NCBI GenBank assembly: GCA_023410475.1
Contig: JAEYPS010000028.1
Coordinates: 1-64,000, forward strand
From: Bacillota bacterium
GTDB lineage: Bacteria > Bacillota > Clostridia > Christensenellales > SZUA-584
Reading direction: 5' to 3'
Length of the DNA: 64,000 bases
Position 1 is the first letter of the stretch; every line of letters starts with the position of its first letter. The translations under genes and the position numbers were made by a program. Positions 63,242 to 64,000 of the stretch are shown here, piece after piece. The notes below the pieces were generated by a model that was given only the letters and a program-made list of their open reading frames with translations, searched no databases and was not told the origin of the DNA.

Positions 63242-64000
63242 CTAATACGGCTTTATAAACAGCTGCGTCCAGTAAAGCGTTCCGTTCGAGGCTTTTGCGA
63301 CGCCGACGCCTATCTGCGTATACGTTGCCGACAGTATGTTTGCCCTGTGGCCGGCGGAGTTCATCCAGCTGTTCATGACTTCCTGCGCGTTTCTCTGTCC
63401 GTACGCTATGTTCTCTCCCCCGTTGCTGAACCTGATGCCGAAGCTCTCCATCATTTTAAACGGCGAACCGTAAGTGGGAGACGTGTGCGAGAAATACCGC
63501 TTGTCTATCATGTCCTGGCTCTTGAAGCGGGCGCACCTTGCGACTTCGCTGTTATATGTCAGCGTACCGAGGCCTCTTGCCGCCCTCTCTTTATTCACAA
63601 GCTGGAACACCTGCTGCTCGTAGCTCGCGAGCGTGTTCGTGTCGGGGATCATAATGATCTGACCGACATAGATCCTTGATATATCGGTGATGTTTGGGTT
63701 GGCTTTTCTAAGCTCGGTCACGGATATCTGGAACCTGCTCGCTATTCCGTAAAACGTATCGCCCCTCTGTACCGTGTATCTGACGAACTTCGTCGCCGGT
63801 ATAGTTATCTTCTGCCCCACGTAGATAATGGACGGGTTTTTTATTGCCGGGTTTGCCGCGAGTATGTCGGCAACCGTTAAGTTATTCCAAGCCGCTATCT
63901 TTGAAAGCGTGTCTCCCGCCCTTACGGTATAGGTAGTCCCCTGCGCAAAGCAGACGGTCGTTAACAGCATGCAAAGCACAATAACAAGCAGCGTTGTTCT
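63242..64000 (-). CDS. LysM-CAP secreted protein, N-terminus cut by the window edge
   Basis: The visible part (252 codons) begins inside a signal peptide: the frame from 64000 reads LLVIVLCMLLTTVCFAQG, so the true start lies beyond the edge. Two LysM domains follow (YTVRAGDTLSKIAAWNNLTV and YTVQRGDTFYGIASRFQIS), which bind peptidoglycan. The C-terminal CAP/SCP domain has ERAARGLGTLTYNSEVAR, YFSHTSPTYGSP, GENIAYGQRNAQEVMNSWMN and SAGHRANIL, as in YkwD-like proteins. It is probably held to the wall from outside. Its role could be in spore coat or wall interactions. Confidence 0.92.
   Translation of the reverse strand, partial: RTTLLVIVLCMLLTTVCFAQGTTYTVRAGDTLSKIAAWNNLTVADILAANPAIKNPSIIYVGQKITIPATKFVRYTVQRGDTFYGIASRFQISVTELRKANPNITDISRIYVGQIIMIPDTNTLASYEQQVFQLVNKERAARGLGTLTYNSEVARCARFKSQDMIDKRYFSHTSPTYGSPFKMMESFGIRFSNGGENIAYGQRNAQEVMNSWMNSAGHRANILSATYTQIGVGVAKASNGTLYWTQLFIKPY

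Noticed and set aside
63242..63979. ATG at 63979 as the start of the LysM-CAP gene
   Set aside because: The hydrophobic signal-peptide frame continues upstream to the window edge, so the ATG is internal.

Overview
The window looks like chromosome from an anaerobic, spore-forming Firmicute of the class Clostridia. The evidence is a Spo0A master regulator with its characteristic C-terminal DNA-binding motif, a tryptophan T-box riboswitch, consensus sigma-A promoters (TTGACA-N17-TATAAT), strong GGAGG ribosome sites with frequent TTG/GTG starts, many lipoprotein signal peptides, and a flavodiiron/rubredoxin oxygen-defence operon. Base composition is mid-range in the core genes, with a few clearly AT-rich genes (about 24271-25593, 37205-38173). 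I cannot name a genus; a deep clostridial lineage is an inference.

Layout. 1-126: start of an IS1182-type transposase cut by the window edge. 319-7135: T-box-controlled trpEGDCFBA operon, seven genes all overlapping, closed by a strong terminator. 7432-12844: a lipoprotein, then a four-gene ABC-2/GldG/DUF4340 transport operon. 13071-17309: sugar-type ABC importer (binding protein, double ATPase, permease) behind a long leader. 17375-23842: peroxiredoxin relic, tRNA-Arg(CCU), UPF0210 protein, a 27-codon membrane peptide, DUF378 protein, PepV dipeptidase, UppP and branched-chain aminotransferase. 23865-27298: relic of a conjugative-element gene, an AT-rich lipoprotein, a TIGR04076 protein and an unknown protein. 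27523-29630: Myb-like coiled-coil protein, structured intergenic DNA and spo0A. 29748-34980: MazG-like, DUF2232, GdpP, L9 and DnaB. 35047-40750: serpin lipoprotein, an XRE/small protein/HEPN module, patatin and a sodium symporter. 40801-41509: a RAYT transposase among REP-like palindromes. 41528-44297: PHP, zinc-ribbon, redox DUF1858, rubredoxin and flavodiiron protein. 44395-50376: alkaline phosphatase, heterodimeric ABC exporter and its TetR regulator. 50501-55217: ApbE, NusG-II, Gx transporter, zinc peptidase and transketolase. 55390-57672: two signal peptidases, DUF951 and MscS. 57862-64000: PrsA-like foldase, DUF1015, aspartate kinase, AEC transporter and a LysM-CAP protein cut by the right edge.

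The genes work as compact operons. Tryptophan synthesis is tuned by uncharged tRNA-Trp. Electrons probably pass through rubredoxin to the flavodiiron protein to remove O2 or NO. TetR probably represses the exporter pair through a palindrome at its own promoter. The most unusual items are the RAYT/REP set, in which one repeat copy lies in frame inside the transposase gene with compensatory stem changes, and the AT-rich HEPN gene beside an XRE regulator and a divergent operator, which may be a defence or toxin module.
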